The translations under genes were made by a program, and so were the position numbers. The notes under the pieces are model-generated. The model was not told the origin of the DNA, searched no databases, and saw only the letters and a list, made by a program, of their open reading frames with translations. Below, piece by piece: positions 5,471 through 5,547 of a DNA stretch of 5,547 bases. Every line of letters begins with the position of its first letter. The first letter of the stretch is position 1. The DNA lies in contig CALCVH010000152.1 in assembly GCA_937907585.1 (NCBI GenBank), positions 1-5,547 of the forward strand. Reading direction: 5' to 3'. The DNA comes from an uncultured Bacillota bacterium (GTDB lineage: Bacteria > Bacillota_I > Bacilli_A > Izemoplasmatales > UBA1188).

Positions 5471-5547
5471 TTACTTAACGAAGAATGCTCTTCCCTCTTT
5501 CAATTCTTTTTTTGGATATTTAGTATCATTTGCGTATCCAAGCGCAA
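5471..5547 (-). CDS. C-terminal 24 codons of the gene upstream of cvpA
   Basis: The open frame enters from the right edge and ends at TAA (5473-5471), one base before the cvpA ATG, so the two genes are almost certainly co-transcribed. The visible tail reads ALGYANDTKYPKKELKEG followed by RAFFVK. An LGY...-P..EL tail is reminiscent of the C-terminus of some nitroreductase-family flavoproteins, but 24 residues are too few to assign a family. Confidence 0.65.
   Translation of the reverse strand, partial: ALGYANDTKYPKKELKEGRAFFVK

Overview
The window is AT-rich DNA that uses the standard code: Trp is TGG throughout and TGA is a real stop at 1335-1337. The gene set is a superoxide reductase (a marker of strict or near-strict anaerobes), a beta-mannosidase-type glycoside hydrolase, an RqcH ribosome quality-control factor and a CvpA-family membrane protein. 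This suggests a low-GC Gram-positive-lineage anaerobe (Bacillota, or an Acholeplasma/RF39-like relative), plausibly from the gut. The taxonomic placement is inference only.

Layout. The 5' end of a GH2 beta-mannosidase-like gene runs off the left edge on the minus strand (1-323). Next is a two-gene minus-strand AbiE-type (type IV) toxin-antitoxin operon: an AbiEi-like antitoxin (1335-1919), then an AbiEii-like nucleotidyltransferase toxin (484-1338), joined by an ATGA overlap. The operon sits between two near-identical 45-bp imperfect palindromes (435-479 and 1920-1964). Divergent from it, on the plus strand, is rqcH (2154-3782). This is followed by a convergent small membrane protein of unknown function (3819-4178, minus), with a shared hairpin between them. 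Then come superoxide reductase (4290-4670, plus), a second bidirectional terminator hairpin, cvpA (4741-5469, minus), and the last 24 codons of the gene upstream of cvpA (5471-5547, minus).

The most interesting part is the toxin-antitoxin cassette. The upstream palindrome carries a good promoter: its 7-nt loop contains TATAAT, and TTGATT lies 17 bp upstream at the outer edge. Its inner arm carries the antitoxin's Shine-Dalgarno sequence. The downstream palindrome has identical arms, but its loop has lost the -10 box and its flank has lost the -35. The layout fits an autoregulatory operator-promoter plus a second, promoterless copy. That second copy could be a terminator, an auxiliary operator or the end of a mobile cassette. 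A codon-context signature in the flanking genes (NNC rather than NNT before Ala) is weaker in the two toxin-antitoxin genes, which fits acquisition by transfer.

The remaining genes are ordinary housekeeping or stress functions. The superoxide reductase promoter carries two strong palindromes that look like binding sites for an unidentified regulator.
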